A stretch of 12,988 nucleotides of DNA from Rhizobiales bacterium CCH3-A5. Lineage in GTDB: Bacteria; Pseudomonadota; Alphaproteobacteria; Rhizobiales; Beijerinckiaceae. Location of the stretch: positions 1 through 12,988 of the forward strand of contig LSIB01000148.1 in NCBI GenBank assembly GCA_001556025.1. The letters run 5' to 3'. A program made the translations under genes and the position numbers. Numbering within the stretch: position 1 is the stretch's first letter; each line of letters starts with the position of its first letter. This document shows positions 1 to 7,061 of this stretch, piece by piece. The notes under the pieces were generated by a model. The model saw nothing but the letters and a program-made list of their open reading frames with translations, was not told where the DNA came from and searched no databases.

Positions 1-27
1 ACTGTAATCCATGATTGAATCGGCTTC

Positions 28-1557
28 GTGAGCAACGCGGCCAACCCACTGACCAACGATCCGATCGCGCTTCGGGCGATGCTCGCGGAGGAGCGCGCCG
101 AGAACGAGCGGCTGCGTCAGATCATCAAGGAACTCCAACGCCATCGCTTCGGGCGCCGAGCCGAGAGCCTGCCTATCGATCAGCTGCTGCTCGGGCTCGA
201 GGAGGCCGAGCAGATCGAGGCCGAGGGCCTCGCCGGCGAGGAAGCGGCTGATCCCGCCAAGCATGCCGACCGGGCCAGGAAGCGTCGCGCCAACCGTGGA
301 TCGCTGCCGGCGCACCTCCCGCGGGTCGAGCAGATCATCGACGTCCAGGACAAGACCTGCCCGTGCTGCCGGGGCGAGCTACATGCGATGGGCGAGGACG
401 TCTCCGAGCGTCTCGACATCGTCCCTGCCCAGTTCCGCGTGATCGTAACGCGCCGGCCGAAATACGCCTGCCGGGCCTGCGAGGAGGTCGTGGTGCAGGC
501 GCCGGCACCCGCCCGGCTCGTCGAGGGCGGCATCCCGACCGAGGCGACCGTCGCCTACGTTCTCGTCTCCAAGTACGCCGACCACCTTCCGCTGTACCGG
601 CAGGCCCAGATCTATGCCCGGCAGGGCGTGAACCTGGACCGCTCGACCCTGGCTGACTGGGTCGGTAAGGCGGCCTTCCTCCTACGCCCGGTCCATGAGC
701 GCCTGTTCGAGCGACTGAAGGCGTCGACCAAGCTCTTCGCCGACGAGACCACGGCGCCGGTGCTCGATCCCGGACGCGGCCGGACCAAGACCGGCCAGTT
801 CTTCGCCTATGCCCGCGACGAACGGCCCTGGGGCGGCGCCGATCCGCCGGGCGTGACCTATCTCTACGCTCCCAACCGCAAGGCCGAGCAGCCGATCCGG
901 CATCTTCAAGGCTTCACCGGCGTGCTCCAGGTGGACGGCTATGCCGGCTACAACACGCTGGCCGGGAAGAATGCCGTGAGCTTGGCATTCTGCTGGTCTC
1001 ACGTCCGGCGGAAGTTCTACGATCTCGCGCAGGGCGGGCCCGCGCCCATCGCTTCGGAAGCGCTGCTGCGCATCACCGAACTCTACCGCATCGAGAGCGA
1101 TATCCGCGGACGCTTCGCCGAGGAGCGGCGCGACGTCCGTCAGGCTCGAAGCCGCCCCATCGTCGAAGCGCTGGAGCCGTGGCTGCACGCCAAGCTTCTC
1201 CTCGTCAGTCAGAAGAGCAAGCTTGCCGATGCCATACGCTACGCCCTCTCGCGATGGGCGGGTCTCAGTCGCTTCCTCGACGACGGCCGCGTCGAGATCG
1301 ACTCCAACGTGGTCGAACGCGCCATCCGGCCGATCGCCCTCAATCGCAAAAATGCACTCTTTGCCGGATCAGACGGCGGCGCCGAGCACTGGGCCGTCGT
1401 CGCCTCGCTCATCGAAACCTGCAAGCTCAACGGCGTCGACCCACAGGCCTACCTCGTCGACGTCATCGCCCGCATCGTCGACGGCCATCCGCAGAGCCAG
1501 ATCGACGATCTGCTGCCATGGGCCTATGCGCCTCAGCCGCTCAAGGCCGTGGCCTGA
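28..1557 (+). CDS. tnpC: IS66-family transposase TnpC
   Basis: This is the DDE transposase of an IS66-type insertion sequence, which catalyses cut-and-paste transposition. The 509 residues match the usual family length of about 510-530. Residues 14-40 form a Leu/Glu-rich helix likely to dimerise. A zinc-finger-like region follows, with CPCC at 111-114 and CRAC at 148-151. The catalytic domain carries D239 (FADET), D303 (QVDGYAGY) and E430 in the SNVVERAIRP motif, so the acidic triad looks complete. The C-terminal IS66 tail is present (ETCKLNGVDPQAYL). The start is GTG; in this family tnpC normally follows tnpA and tnpB closely, and those would lie left of the window. No frameshift is seen, so the protein is probably active. 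Identification is near certain; the exact IS name cannot be given. Confidence 0.95.
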   Translation: MSNAANPLTNDPIALRAMLAEERAENERLRQIIKELQRHRFGRRAESLPIDQLLLGLEEAEQIEAEGLAGEEAADPAKHADRARKRRANRGSLPAHLPRVEQIIDVQDKTCPCCRGELHAMGEDVSERLDIVPAQFRVIVTRRPKYACRACEEVVVQAPAPARLVEGGIPTEATVAYVLVSKYADHLPLYRQAQIYARQGVNLDRSTLADWVGKAAFLLRPVHERLFERLKASTKLFADETTAPVLDPGRGRTKTGQFFAYARDERPWGGADPPGVTYLYAPNRKAEQPIRHLQGFTGVLQVDGYAGYNTLAGKNAVSLAFCWSHVRRKFYDLAQGGPAPIASEALLRITELYRIESDIRGRFAEERRDVRQARSRPIVEALEPWLHAKLLLVSQKSKLADAIRYALSRWAGLSRFLDDGRVEIDSNVVERAIRPIALNRKNALFAGSDGGAEHWAVVASLIETCKLNGVDPQAYLVDVIARIVDGHPQSQIDDLLPWAYAPQPLKAVA

Positions 1558-1570
1558 GAACACCGCTTAC
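1558..1570 (+). repeat. Probable right terminal end of the IS66 element
   Basis: Directly after the tnpC stop the sequence reads ...CACCGCTTAC. Read inward on the opposite strand this begins GTAAGCGGTG, which agrees with the GTAAGC start typical of IS66-family terminal repeats. The left end is outside the window, so neither the inverted-repeat match nor the usual 8-bp target duplication can be checked. Confidence 0.4.
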
Positions 1571-1638
1571 GGTGGCTGTCCTGACACGGTCACCAAAAGA
1601 GCCTTCGATCGCTGACTGCACGCAGGCGAATTCGAGAG

Positions 1639-1657
1639 GTTCACCGCGGCGGTGAAC
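1639..1657. repeat. Perfect 9-bp palindrome with 1-nt centre
   Basis: GTTCACCGC and GCGGTGAAC flank a single G. It lies in the 248-bp gene-free stretch between the IS66 end and the next gene. The tight dyad suits a dimeric DNA-binding protein better than an RNA hairpin, but no regulator can be named. Confidence 0.5.
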
Positions 1658-1680
1658 GGCCCCCCGGGGAAAATGGCGCT

Positions 1681-1709
1681 CTCGGAGCGAAAATTTGTAA
1701 CGCTCCGAG
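1681..1709. repeat. 9-bp inverted repeat around an AT-rich spacer
   Basis: CTCGGAGCG and CGCTCCGAG are separated by 11 A/T-rich bases. It lies about 100 bp upstream of the 1806 start. It could be an operator, a stem-loop in a leader RNA, or a leftover terminator of a gene displaced by the IS66 insertion. There is no T-tract after it, so a terminator on the + strand is unlikely. Confidence 0.45.
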
Positions 1710-1805
1710 CGATCGACCCGAACTCATGATCAGAAGCGCACGAGCAGCTTCACTTCGGCCCTCCGTTGGACGGACCCCGAGCTGGCCGGGTTTGAGGAGA
1801 ATGTC

Positions 1806-2123
1806 ATGAATGCAAGCATCAAGTCCCCAGGCGCAGGCATGTCGACTGCGGCAGCCCGGCTAGGGTCATCGTGGCTTGGACGCCGCCGGACCTGGCTGGC
1901 CGTTGCCGCAGCCGCGCTGGTCAGTGGCGCCGCGTTGAACTGGGGCTGGCTGGTCGCAGTCGGCGCCGCGCCTCTTCTGCTGGCGCTCGCACCCTGTGCC
2001 GCGATGTGCGCCCTCGGCCTCTGCATGAAGCGGGGCGGCGACGGCTGCAAGAAGCAGGATGCGGTCGTTGGCCCAACGGCAGCGCCGGCTTCAGCCGAAG
2101 CCGGCGAACGCAGTCGCGCTTGA
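1806..2123 (+). CDS. Small Cys-rich two-TM membrane protein, metal-cluster type
   Basis: This 105-residue protein of unknown function has two predicted transmembrane helices, about residues 30-48 and 51-72. The second contains and is followed by three Cys (APCAAMCALGLCMKRG), with a fourth in the cytosolic-type basic tail (GDGCKKQ). Clustered Cys in and after a helix suggest soft-metal handling or thiol chemistry, but that is inferred. A clear Shine-Dalgarno (GAGGAGA at 1795-1801) precedes the ATG. The next gene starts about 50 bp downstream on the same strand, so the two are probably co-transcribed. I recall similar short proteins beside copper or mercury genes in Rhizobiales, which fits the mer locus in this window. 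There is no named family I can assign with confidence. Confidence 0.8.
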   Translation: MNASIKSPGAGMSTAAARLGSSWLGRRRTWLAVAAAALVSGAALNWGWLVAVGAAPLLLALAPCAAMCALGLCMKRGGDGCKKQDAVVGPTAAPASAEAGERSRA

Positions 2124-2175
2124 ACATGCAAGCGCGACGCTCCGAAACCACACTCTCACCTTAGGAGATACAGAC

Positions 2176-2439
2176 ATGAGCACGATCAAGAAGATGACCC
2201 TTGCCGGCCTCGCTCTTGGCGCAGGTATGGCTCTGGCGCCTTTCGTTCATGCGCAGGACACCTCCGGCGCGAACCAGCCGAAGAAGCCTGACATCATGGA
2301 TCATGGGGCGATGAAAAGCGGCGGCGACATGAGCGCCATGATGAAGATGATGGAGAACTGCAACCGCATGATGCAGAGCATGAATAGTCACTCTCCGCAG
2401 GACCCGTCGGCGCCTGCCACCCCCGGCAAGGGGGGCTAG
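2176..2439 (+). CDS. Secreted Met/His-rich small protein
   Basis: This is an 87-residue protein with a Sec signal peptide (KK at residues 5-6, a hydrophobic core, then a likely cleavage after VHA-Q). The mature part is dominated by Met: it has MDHGAMKSGG, then MSAMMKMMENCNRMMQSM, with one Cys and a Pro/Gly-rich tail. Met/His clusters of this kind bind Cu(I) or Ag(I) in known periplasmic chaperones, so a periplasmic metal-binding role is inferred. The start was placed at 2176 because of the TAGGAGA ribosome site at 2162-2168; upstream in-frame codons give a nonsensical leader. The gene is followed at once by a strong terminator, ending the two-gene unit that begins at 1806. Confidence 0.8.
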   Translation: MSTIKKMTLAGLALGAGMALAPFVHAQDTSGANQPKKPDIMDHGAMKSGGDMSAMMKMMENCNRMMQSMNSHSPQDPSAPATPGKGG

Positions 2440-2453
2440 GCGAGCGCGATGGC

Positions 2454-2500
2454 GCGACCGCCGGGGCCTCCTCGCGACCCCGGCGGTCGCATTCTTTCTC
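2454..2500 (+). terminator. Strong intrinsic terminator after the Met-rich gene
   Basis: A perfect 13-bp GC-rich stem (2454-2466 pairing with 2478-2490) with an 11-nt loop is followed by ATTCTTTCTC. It sits 15 bp past the 2439 stop and should end transcripts from 1806 and 2176. Confidence 0.85.
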
Positions 2501-2552
2501 GCACTTTGACGATCCAGCGACAACGAACCGATCGACGTCCATGGAGTTCGGT

Positions 2553-2578
2553 CGGAGCCGAGTTGGCTCCGCAGATTT
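2553..2578 (+). terminator. Short hairpin plus T-run, possible second terminator
   Basis: CGGAGCC and GGCTCCG form a perfect 7-bp stem with a 5-nt loop, followed a few bases later by ATTTT. It lies between the metal-block genes and the dsbB remnant. It is weak: the T-run is short and displaced. Confidence 0.3.
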
Positions 2579-2676
2579 TGGGCCATGGTTTCGAATACGA
2601 GCTTCCTTGCTTCGCAGATCCATGCGCCCTTCGGCGACAATCTGGGACGGGTCATAGTAAGGAGATCAGAGGAACC

Positions 2677-2908
2677 TCAATCCCGCTGAACGTCGATGAC
2701 GTTCCCGTCGCCGGAAGCCGCCACCGCAAGCAGGATCGCCAGGGAGAAAATGAAGGCGCGCTGATGCCAGCACAGGTCGCACGGAGCTTGTGCCGACGAC
2801 TTCGCCGAAGAAGTACGGGTCCAGGCTCGCTGCGAGGGCGATGATCCAGGCGATGAAGAGGTATAGCCAGCGGTCGTTCCCGCTGGCAGCGGGAACGCTA
2901 TAGGTCAT
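2677..2908 (-). pseudogene. Frameshifted, truncated DsbB/BdbC-like thiol oxidoreductase
   Basis: From the ATG at 2908 (read leftwards) the frame encodes a first TM helix (RWLYLFIAWIIALAASL) followed by FFGEVVG. Near 2788-2800 the family signature continues in another frame: APCDLCWHQRAFIFSLAIL, containing the CxxC redox pair and the second TM helix. It then stops at 2677-2679 after about 75 residues. Intact DsbB/BdbC proteins have four TM helices and about 140-180 residues, so both a +1-type frameshift and loss of the C-terminal half are implied. DsbB-type proteins re-oxidise periplasmic DsbA. Such genes often accompany metal-thiol clusters, which fits the neighbours at 1806 and 2176. A sequencing error could explain the frameshift but not the early stop. 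Confidence 0.7.
2875..2897. repeat. 23-bp perfect palindrome inside the dsbB remnant
   Basis: Eleven-base arms (CGTTCCCGCTG and CAGCGGGAACG) flank a single G. It overlaps codons near the remnant's start (about VPAASGN) and lies roughly 150 bp before the resolvase gene. A 1-nt centre argues for a protein-binding dyad rather than a terminator. It may be coincidental coding sequence or part of a recombination site. Confidence 0.5.
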
Positions 2909-3043
2909 GTGTCAAACGGCACGCAATATTGCCCCATCCGCCTCTTTAATGCGTAAATCAAGAATTATGCACAAAGCTCTCGACGTCGCGATATCAGCAG
3001 CTTACGCTGTGCAAATTATATGTGCGCAATGCGAGCTTGATTC
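2908..3043. promoter_or_regulatory. Candidate resolvase res region and promoter
   Basis: The AT-rich gap before the resolvase holds several related short motifs: TGTGTCAAA (2908), TTATGCACA (2965, inverted TGTGCATAA), TGTGCAAAT (3008) and TGTGCGCAA (3021), plus a palindrome GCAATATTGC (2923-2932). Tn3-type res sites lie just upstream of tnpR and consist of paired 12-bp resolvase half-sites, often with a TGT core, around an AT centre. The placement and motif clustering fit, but subsite boundaries cannot be set by eye. Confidence 0.4.
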
Positions 3044-3631
3044 ATGCCCTTCACCTATGGCTATGCCCGGGTCTCGACCGACGGTCAGACGCTCGACGCT
3101 CAGGTCGCGCAACTCGAGGCCGCCGGCGCGACGCGGCTGTTCAAGGAGAAGGCGTCTGGAGCCAAGCGCGATCGCGTCCAGCTCGACAAGATGCTGTCCG
3201 CTCTGAACGCCGGCGACGTCGTGATCGTGACGCGTCTCGACCGCTTGGCGCGATCGACGCGGGACCTTCTCAACATCCTCGGCGTCGTCGCAGACAAGGG
3301 CGCAGCGTTCCGCTCTTTGGGCGATGGCTGGGCAGACACCACGACCGCTCACGGCCGGCTGATGCTGACGGTGCTGGCTGGCCTGGCGGAATTCGAGCGC
3401 GAGCTGATCCGCTCCCGCACCGGCGAAGGACGCGCTCGCGCTAAGGCGCGAGGCGTGAAGCTCGGCCGACGATTCAAACTGACGCCCCACCAGCGAAGTG
3501 AGGCTGTCCGTCGCCGCGATGCCGGAGAGGAATCGATGACCGAGATCGCACGAAGCTACAACGTGTCGCACTCGACCATCTCAAGATTGGAGCGCAACGA
3601 TCGATTTAACAGCGGACCGTCGGTCCGTTGA
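3044..3631 (+). CDS. Serine recombinase, Tn3-type resolvase
   Basis: This 195-residue site-specific recombinase is close to the normal resolvase/invertase length (about 185-200). The catalytic domain shows YARVSTDGQ with nucleophile S11 and R9, and LDRLARS with D66, R67 and R70. The segment LAGLAEFERELIRSRTGEG (from 112) is the E-helix and arm region. A C-terminal helix-turn-helix (MTEIARSYNVSHSTISRLE, 165-183) binds DNA. These proteins resolve cointegrates or plasmid multimers at a nearby res site, and a candidate lies directly upstream. No partner transposase tnpA is in the window, so the resolvase is either a remnant of a Tn3-family element or a stand-alone gene. All catalytic residues are present, so it is probably functional. 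No strong ribosome site is seen before the ATG. Confidence 0.92.
   Translation: MPFTYGYARVSTDGQTLDAQVAQLEAAGATRLFKEKASGAKRDRVQLDKMLSALNAGDVVIVTRLDRLARSTRDLLNILGVVADKGAAFRSLGDGWADTTTAHGRLMLTVLAGLAEFERELIRSRTGEGRARAKARGVKLGRRFKLTPHQRSEAVRRRDAGEESMTEIARSYNVSHSTISRLERNDRFNSGPSVR
3613..3627. repeat. Dyad over the resolvase 3' end
   Basis: CGGACCG and CGGTCCG flank one T, just before the resolvase stop codon. As RNA it could fold only as a 5-bp stem with a 5-nt loop. It may be a weak terminator or a chance feature. Confidence 0.25.
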
Positions 3632-3657
3632 AAACGGTAGGATTTTAACGAGAGATC

Positions 3658-5001
3658 GTGGCCAGGGCAGCGATATTCAACGACATGACAGAGAATTCCG
3701 CCCCGCCATCCCTTCCATCGTTCGATGTAGGCGACCTTGATCACGTTACAGGCCGCCCGACGCGGCAGCGCTTTGTCAAGGATTGTGAAGCCGGAAAACA
3801 CCATCGCGCTCAGAGCATCGTGCTGATCACACTCTCCGATGCCCGGCAGTTCAATGAGTTGCTCAGGGCCCTGGGGCATGACTGCGCCGACGATTTCGTC
3901 CGTGCGGGCGCTGCCTTGATCGCTGGCGTGATTGGTCCCCAAGTGAAGCTGTACCATGTGAGCGTGCTGAGTTTCGCTATCCTGATCGACCTGCACGCCG
4001 GGCAAGCCGCTCCTCCCTTGGCCAAGGAAATTCAGAGAGCATTTGCTGAGCCGGTTTTGGTGCAGACCATCCCTGTCAAGACTCGCCTTGGTATTGGCAT
4101 CGCCGTCAGGGAGGTTGGATCAAAACCGGGGGAGGCTCTGCGGGCGGCACTGGCTGCGGCCCAAGACAGCCGTATTAGCCAAGAGGGATATGCGTTTTAC
4201 GATCCCAAGTCCGACAATGCGCACCGTCGCGCCTTTCGACTGCTACGTGATCTCGAGGGTGCATTGCAGAACGGGGAACAGCTCTCACTGCATTATCAGC
4301 CCCGGCTGGAGCTGGTGTCGCAGCGCTGCTTCAGCGCCGAGGCCTTGCTCCGCTGGACGCACCCGGAATTTGGTCCCATTTCGCCGGGCGAATTTGTTCC
4401 GCTGGCTGAGGCGACCGCGTTGATCAGTCCCCTGACGGACTGGGTCCTTTCAGAGGCAATCAGACAAAGCGCAGAGTTTGCGCGCATTGGCCGCGCGATC
4501 AGAATTTCGGCCAATGTGTCACCGCTTAATTTGCTGGATCGTAATTTTGTTGCAAAACTCGAGGAGTCGCTGGTCGGCCATAGACTCGACCCGGGCGGCA
4601 TCGAAATCGAAATCACCGAGGGGGCAATCGCCACGGGCGACGATCAGCTCAAGCGGCAGATGAACGCAATTCGCGATTGCGGGATATCAATCGCGATCGA
4701 CGATTTTGGAACGGGCTATAGCAGCCTGAGCTATCTCGTCGATGTGCCGGCAGATATGCTCAAGCTCGATCGATCGTTTCTCCGTTCAATCCGACAGGAC
4801 GAGCGCCGCCGCCTGTTGTTCGCGTCGATCATCGACTTGGCTCACGCGCTCGGCTTGCGTGTCGTCGCAGAGGGCGTGGAGGATCTCGAAACGATGCGCC
4901 TTGTGGAAAATCTTGGCTGCGACGAAGTACAGGGTTTTTATGTCGGCCGGCCGATGACGCCAGAAGTTTTCTCGGAGTATATTCAACAAGATCGCGTTTA
5001 G
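3658..5001 (+). CDS. EAL-domain c-di-GMP phosphodiesterase with degenerate GGDEF
   Basis: This is a 447-residue cytosolic protein with no TM helix. Residues 25-185 fold like a GGDEF domain, but the signature is replaced by HVSVLSF (100-106), so it should not make c-di-GMP and may be a regulatory domain. Residues 205-443 form an EAL domain with every catalytic motif: EALLRW (E228), NVSPLNL (N286), EIEITEG (E318, E321), IDDFGTGYSS (D348, D349), K369, AEGVE (E405) and QGFYVGRPM. Active hydrolysis of c-di-GMP to pGpG is therefore expected, which would favour motility over biofilm. The GTG start at 3658 has an imperfect GAGAG site; an ATG at 3685 is the alternative and would remove nine residues. 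It follows the resolvase by 26 bp and may be cargo of the same element. Confidence 0.92.
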   Translation: MARAAIFNDMTENSAPPSLPSFDVGDLDHVTGRPTRQRFVKDCEAGKHHRAQSIVLITLSDARQFNELLRALGHDCADDFVRAGAALIAGVIGPQVKLYHVSVLSFAILIDLHAGQAAPPLAKEIQRAFAEPVLVQTIPVKTRLGIGIAVREVGSKPGEALRAALAAAQDSRISQEGYAFYDPKSDNAHRRAFRLLRDLEGALQNGEQLSLHYQPRLELVSQRCFSAEALLRWTHPEFGPISPGEFVPLAEATALISPLTDWVLSEAIRQSAEFARIGRAIRISANVSPLNLLDRNFVAKLEESLVGHRLDPGGIEIEITEGAIATGDDQLKRQMNAIRDCGISIAIDDFGTGYSSLSYLVDVPADMLKLDRSFLRSIRQDERRRLLFASIIDLAHALGLRVVAEGVEDLETMRLVENLGCDEVQGFYVGRPMTPEVFSEYIQQDRV

Positions 5002-5178
5002 TATTGAGCGCGTTATCGCGAATGACGCATATAAATTCTATATCATGTCAGTTCTACGTATCCATCGATATGGCGCGGTTGGTTGACTTACTGCTGGCGT
5101 CGCTAGATGGTATTACTTCTATTGATCTCAATATCCGCAGCAATCACCAGCCCTAACCTCTTCTCAGAAAGATCATTA

Positions 5179-5739
5179 ATGTCAGCCGCACTCGACATAT
5201 CAGATGGCAAAAACAAGCGGATCGGCCTCCTTATTGCCGTTCTGGCCTTATTGCTCGCGTTCTCAGAGATCGGCGGTAAAAACGCCGAACAAGACGCGCT
5301 CGCAAAGAATGTTGAGGCGTCGAATCTCTGGGCCTTTTTCCAGGCAAAGACGATCCGTGGCACGACGCTGCGGACGGCCGCCGAAGCGATGGAGATCGAA
5401 TTGGCGGGCGTGACCGATCCCGCAGCGCGCGAGCGCATGCAAAAGCGCATCGATAGCTGGAAAGCCACGGTCGCGCGCTACGAATCGGAACCCGAAACCA
5501 ATGATGGCCGCAAGGAATTGATGGCGCGGGCAAAGGCCGCGGAGGCCCAGCGGGACATCTCGTCGGCCCGGGACGACAAATATGATGTCGTCTCGGGTCT
5601 GTTCCAGATCGCCATAGTCGTCTCATCTGCGGCGATCATAACCGGCGTTGCCTTTCTGGCCTTCACCGGCGTCGGCCTGGGGCTGCTCGGCGTCCTCCTG
5701 ATGGCTGTCGCGCAATTCGCCCCGACCGCATTGTTTTGA
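5179..5739 (+). CDS. DUF4337-type membrane protein
   Basis: This 186-residue protein matches the DUF4337 pattern known from Rhizobiales. It has a short polar N-terminus, a TM helix at about 13-30 (RIGLLIAVLALLLAFSEI), a GKNAE...NVEASNLWAFFQAKTIR block at 33-60, a charged coiled-coil-like middle, and two TM helices at about 143-183. Function is unknown. The preserved block after TM1 is the family hallmark. The start at 5179 (MSAALDIS) is preferred because it matches the usual N-terminus and removes 24 hydrophobic residues encoded from 5107 that look like run-on reading. Its ribosome site is weak (AGAAAGA). It is probably the first gene of a short run of small envelope genes. Confidence 0.85.
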   Translation: MSAALDISDGKNKRIGLLIAVLALLLAFSEIGGKNAEQDALAKNVEASNLWAFFQAKTIRGTTLRTAAEAMEIELAGVTDPAARERMQKRIDSWKATVARYESEPETNDGRKELMARAKAAEAQRDISSARDDKYDVVSGLFQIAIVVSSAAIITGVAFLAFTGVGLGLLGVLLMAVAQFAPTALF

Positions 5740-5831
5740 GGCACTAGAGCCTTTCGTTGGCGGCTGTTTCAATGTTGGACGACGTGATCGCTGTCAGAGA
5801 GCGTCGCAGCCGAGGATCCTGGAGCTTAAAA

Positions 5832-6074
5832 GTGGATAAAATCGACGCCGTTGCAGCGAGCGGAATGGTTTCGTCATCAGTGCTGGCCGCTCTCATTCAG
5901 ATGTTGTTTGCGAAGGGTGCGCTCTCGCTCGAAGAAGTTCAGTAGGTCAATGAAACCGCTTTGTTCATTCTCGAAAAGCAGCAGGCGGGAGTCAAGCCAG
6001 AAATCGCTAAGGTGTTCAACGCCGCACGTTTGGTGATCGACGAGATGGTACGTCGCGAGCTGAGTAGCATTTGA
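5832..6074 (+). pseudogene. Short gene split by an in-frame amber codon
   Basis: A GTG at 5832, preceded seven bases earlier by GGAG (5821-5824), opens a frame of 37 codons (VDKIDAVAASGMVSSSVL...). It ends at TAG 5943-5945. The same frame then continues without interruption for 42 codons (VNETALFILEKQQAGVKPEI...RRELSSI) to TGA at 6072-6074. Both halves have normal codon use and read as one amphipathic helical protein of about 80 residues. It is either a nonsense pseudogene, a readthrough gene or a sequencing error. A longer reading from TTG 5757 is possible but has no ribosome site. There is no named family that I recognise and no signal peptide. Confidence 0.55.
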
Positions 6075-6130
6075 GGCTATCGGAACAAGCTCGGCGCAGG
6101 GCCGTTCTTTGTGTCAAAGAGGAGGTCCAC

Positions 6131-6457
6131 ATGCGAGTTTTGATCTTCGTTTGCACAATGACCGCGATTATTGGCGCAAGCACCGAAACTGCGTTGGCTC
6201 AACATGCTCTTCGTGAAAGCAGCCGGCAGGCCGCTCCGCTGTATGGGGAAAGTAAAGATCGGTATCGGATTGATATCGACTGGGGTTACAGCCGTCGCCT
6301 ATCTGGGAACGCACACGCGCTTTTCAAATCGGAGCATCCCAGTTCTCAATCCGCTGCCATTAGCGGCGGTATGGTGCAAGGTGGACAAGTTCTTGAGCGC
6401 GATACGAAGGCGTGTGATCCGCTAATCGGTGCAATTAGCTCACCGATGACACCGTGA
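6131..6457 (+). CDS. Secreted protein of unknown function
   Basis: This is a 108-residue protein with a Sec signal peptide (MRVLIFVCTMTAIIGAST, cleavage likely after ALA-Q near residue 24). The mature chain is polar, with one Cys near the end (KACDPLIG) and no recognisable domain. The start at 6131 is well supported by GAGGAGG about 4-10 bases upstream; an earlier in-frame start at 6071 would add twenty charged residues and destroy the signal peptide. The segment YRIDIDWGYSRRLSG is its most distinctive stretch. A periplasmic location is expected. Confidence 0.7.
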   Translation: MRVLIFVCTMTAIIGASTETALAQHALRESSRQAAPLYGESKDRYRIDIDWGYSRRLSGNAHALFKSEHPSSQSAAISGGMVQGGQVLERDTKACDPLIGAISSPMTP

Positions 6458-7061
6458 GTAAATTAAGTACTATGCACGAAAATAAGCTCTGTGCGCCAGG
6501 GTATCCTTCCATCGTTCGGCAGGCTATCTGATGAATTCCGAGTGACTAGTGCCAAGTTGCGAGGAGAGATTCATCTGCCAAAGAAACTGATATAGCCTAT
6601 AGAGCCCAACATTGTCGCGGCAGTTAACGTGAAAATAAATAGAGATATTGGCATCGTCTGAACAAGCCCGCGTTAGTGGTTCTGCATGCACACATATGGC
6701 ATTGGCAGAACGAACGGCGAGGACGCATAGTTCCGTGTGGAACCGAGAGCGCACACAAAAAACGGGTACCAGGCCGAAAATGTTCCTCCAACCGGTCTGT
6801 CTCGGTGCGGCTGGAGATCACGCCAGAAGGATAGTAGTCGGAGTAGATAGTGAATATTCGTTCATGTAAAGAGGATGACCTCGATCGTGAATAAATATTC
6901 ATTACACAGAGTACTATTCACAAAGCCGTGTAGACACGATTGAATGCAACTAACGGCCATATTTGAGCGTTCTCATATTGTCGTAGTCCACGCCGTCCAA
7001 ATCCGGATTGTCGCTGGTATTACGTTCATGGCAAAAACTCGCCAAAACGTGGAGCTGTCCT
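6458..7061. other. 604-bp gene-free, AT-richer stretch
   Basis: No convincing gene on either strand. Open frames of 70-90 codons at 6524-6902 lack ribosome sites and coding-like composition. A small palindrome, TGAATA-AA-TATTCA (6888-6901), and a related TGAATATTCGTTCA (6851-6864) could be operator half-sites. The last 100 bp presumably hold the promoter for the FAS1 gene. Confidence 0.5.

Noticed and set aside
1730..1800. Minus-strand end reading RAEVKLLVRF-stop, like an outer-membrane beta-barrel terminus
   Set aside because: Only about 20 residues are plausible; upstream it becomes the antisense of the 1806 gene, so no barrel gene can be supported.
2449..2844. 131-codon plus-strand frame after the Met-rich gene
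   Set aside because: It begins inside the terminator stem and runs antisense through the dsbB remnant, with Arg/Pro-rich shadow composition.
5107..5178. Longer N-terminus for the DUF4337 protein
   Set aside because: It lacks a ribosome site, and the family N-terminus matches MSAALDIS at 5179.
6524..6902. Overlapping 73-92 codon frames on both strands in the 6458-7061 gap
   Set aside because: No ribosome sites, no recognisable motif, and composition (clusters of Cys, Arg and Ser) typical of chance frames.
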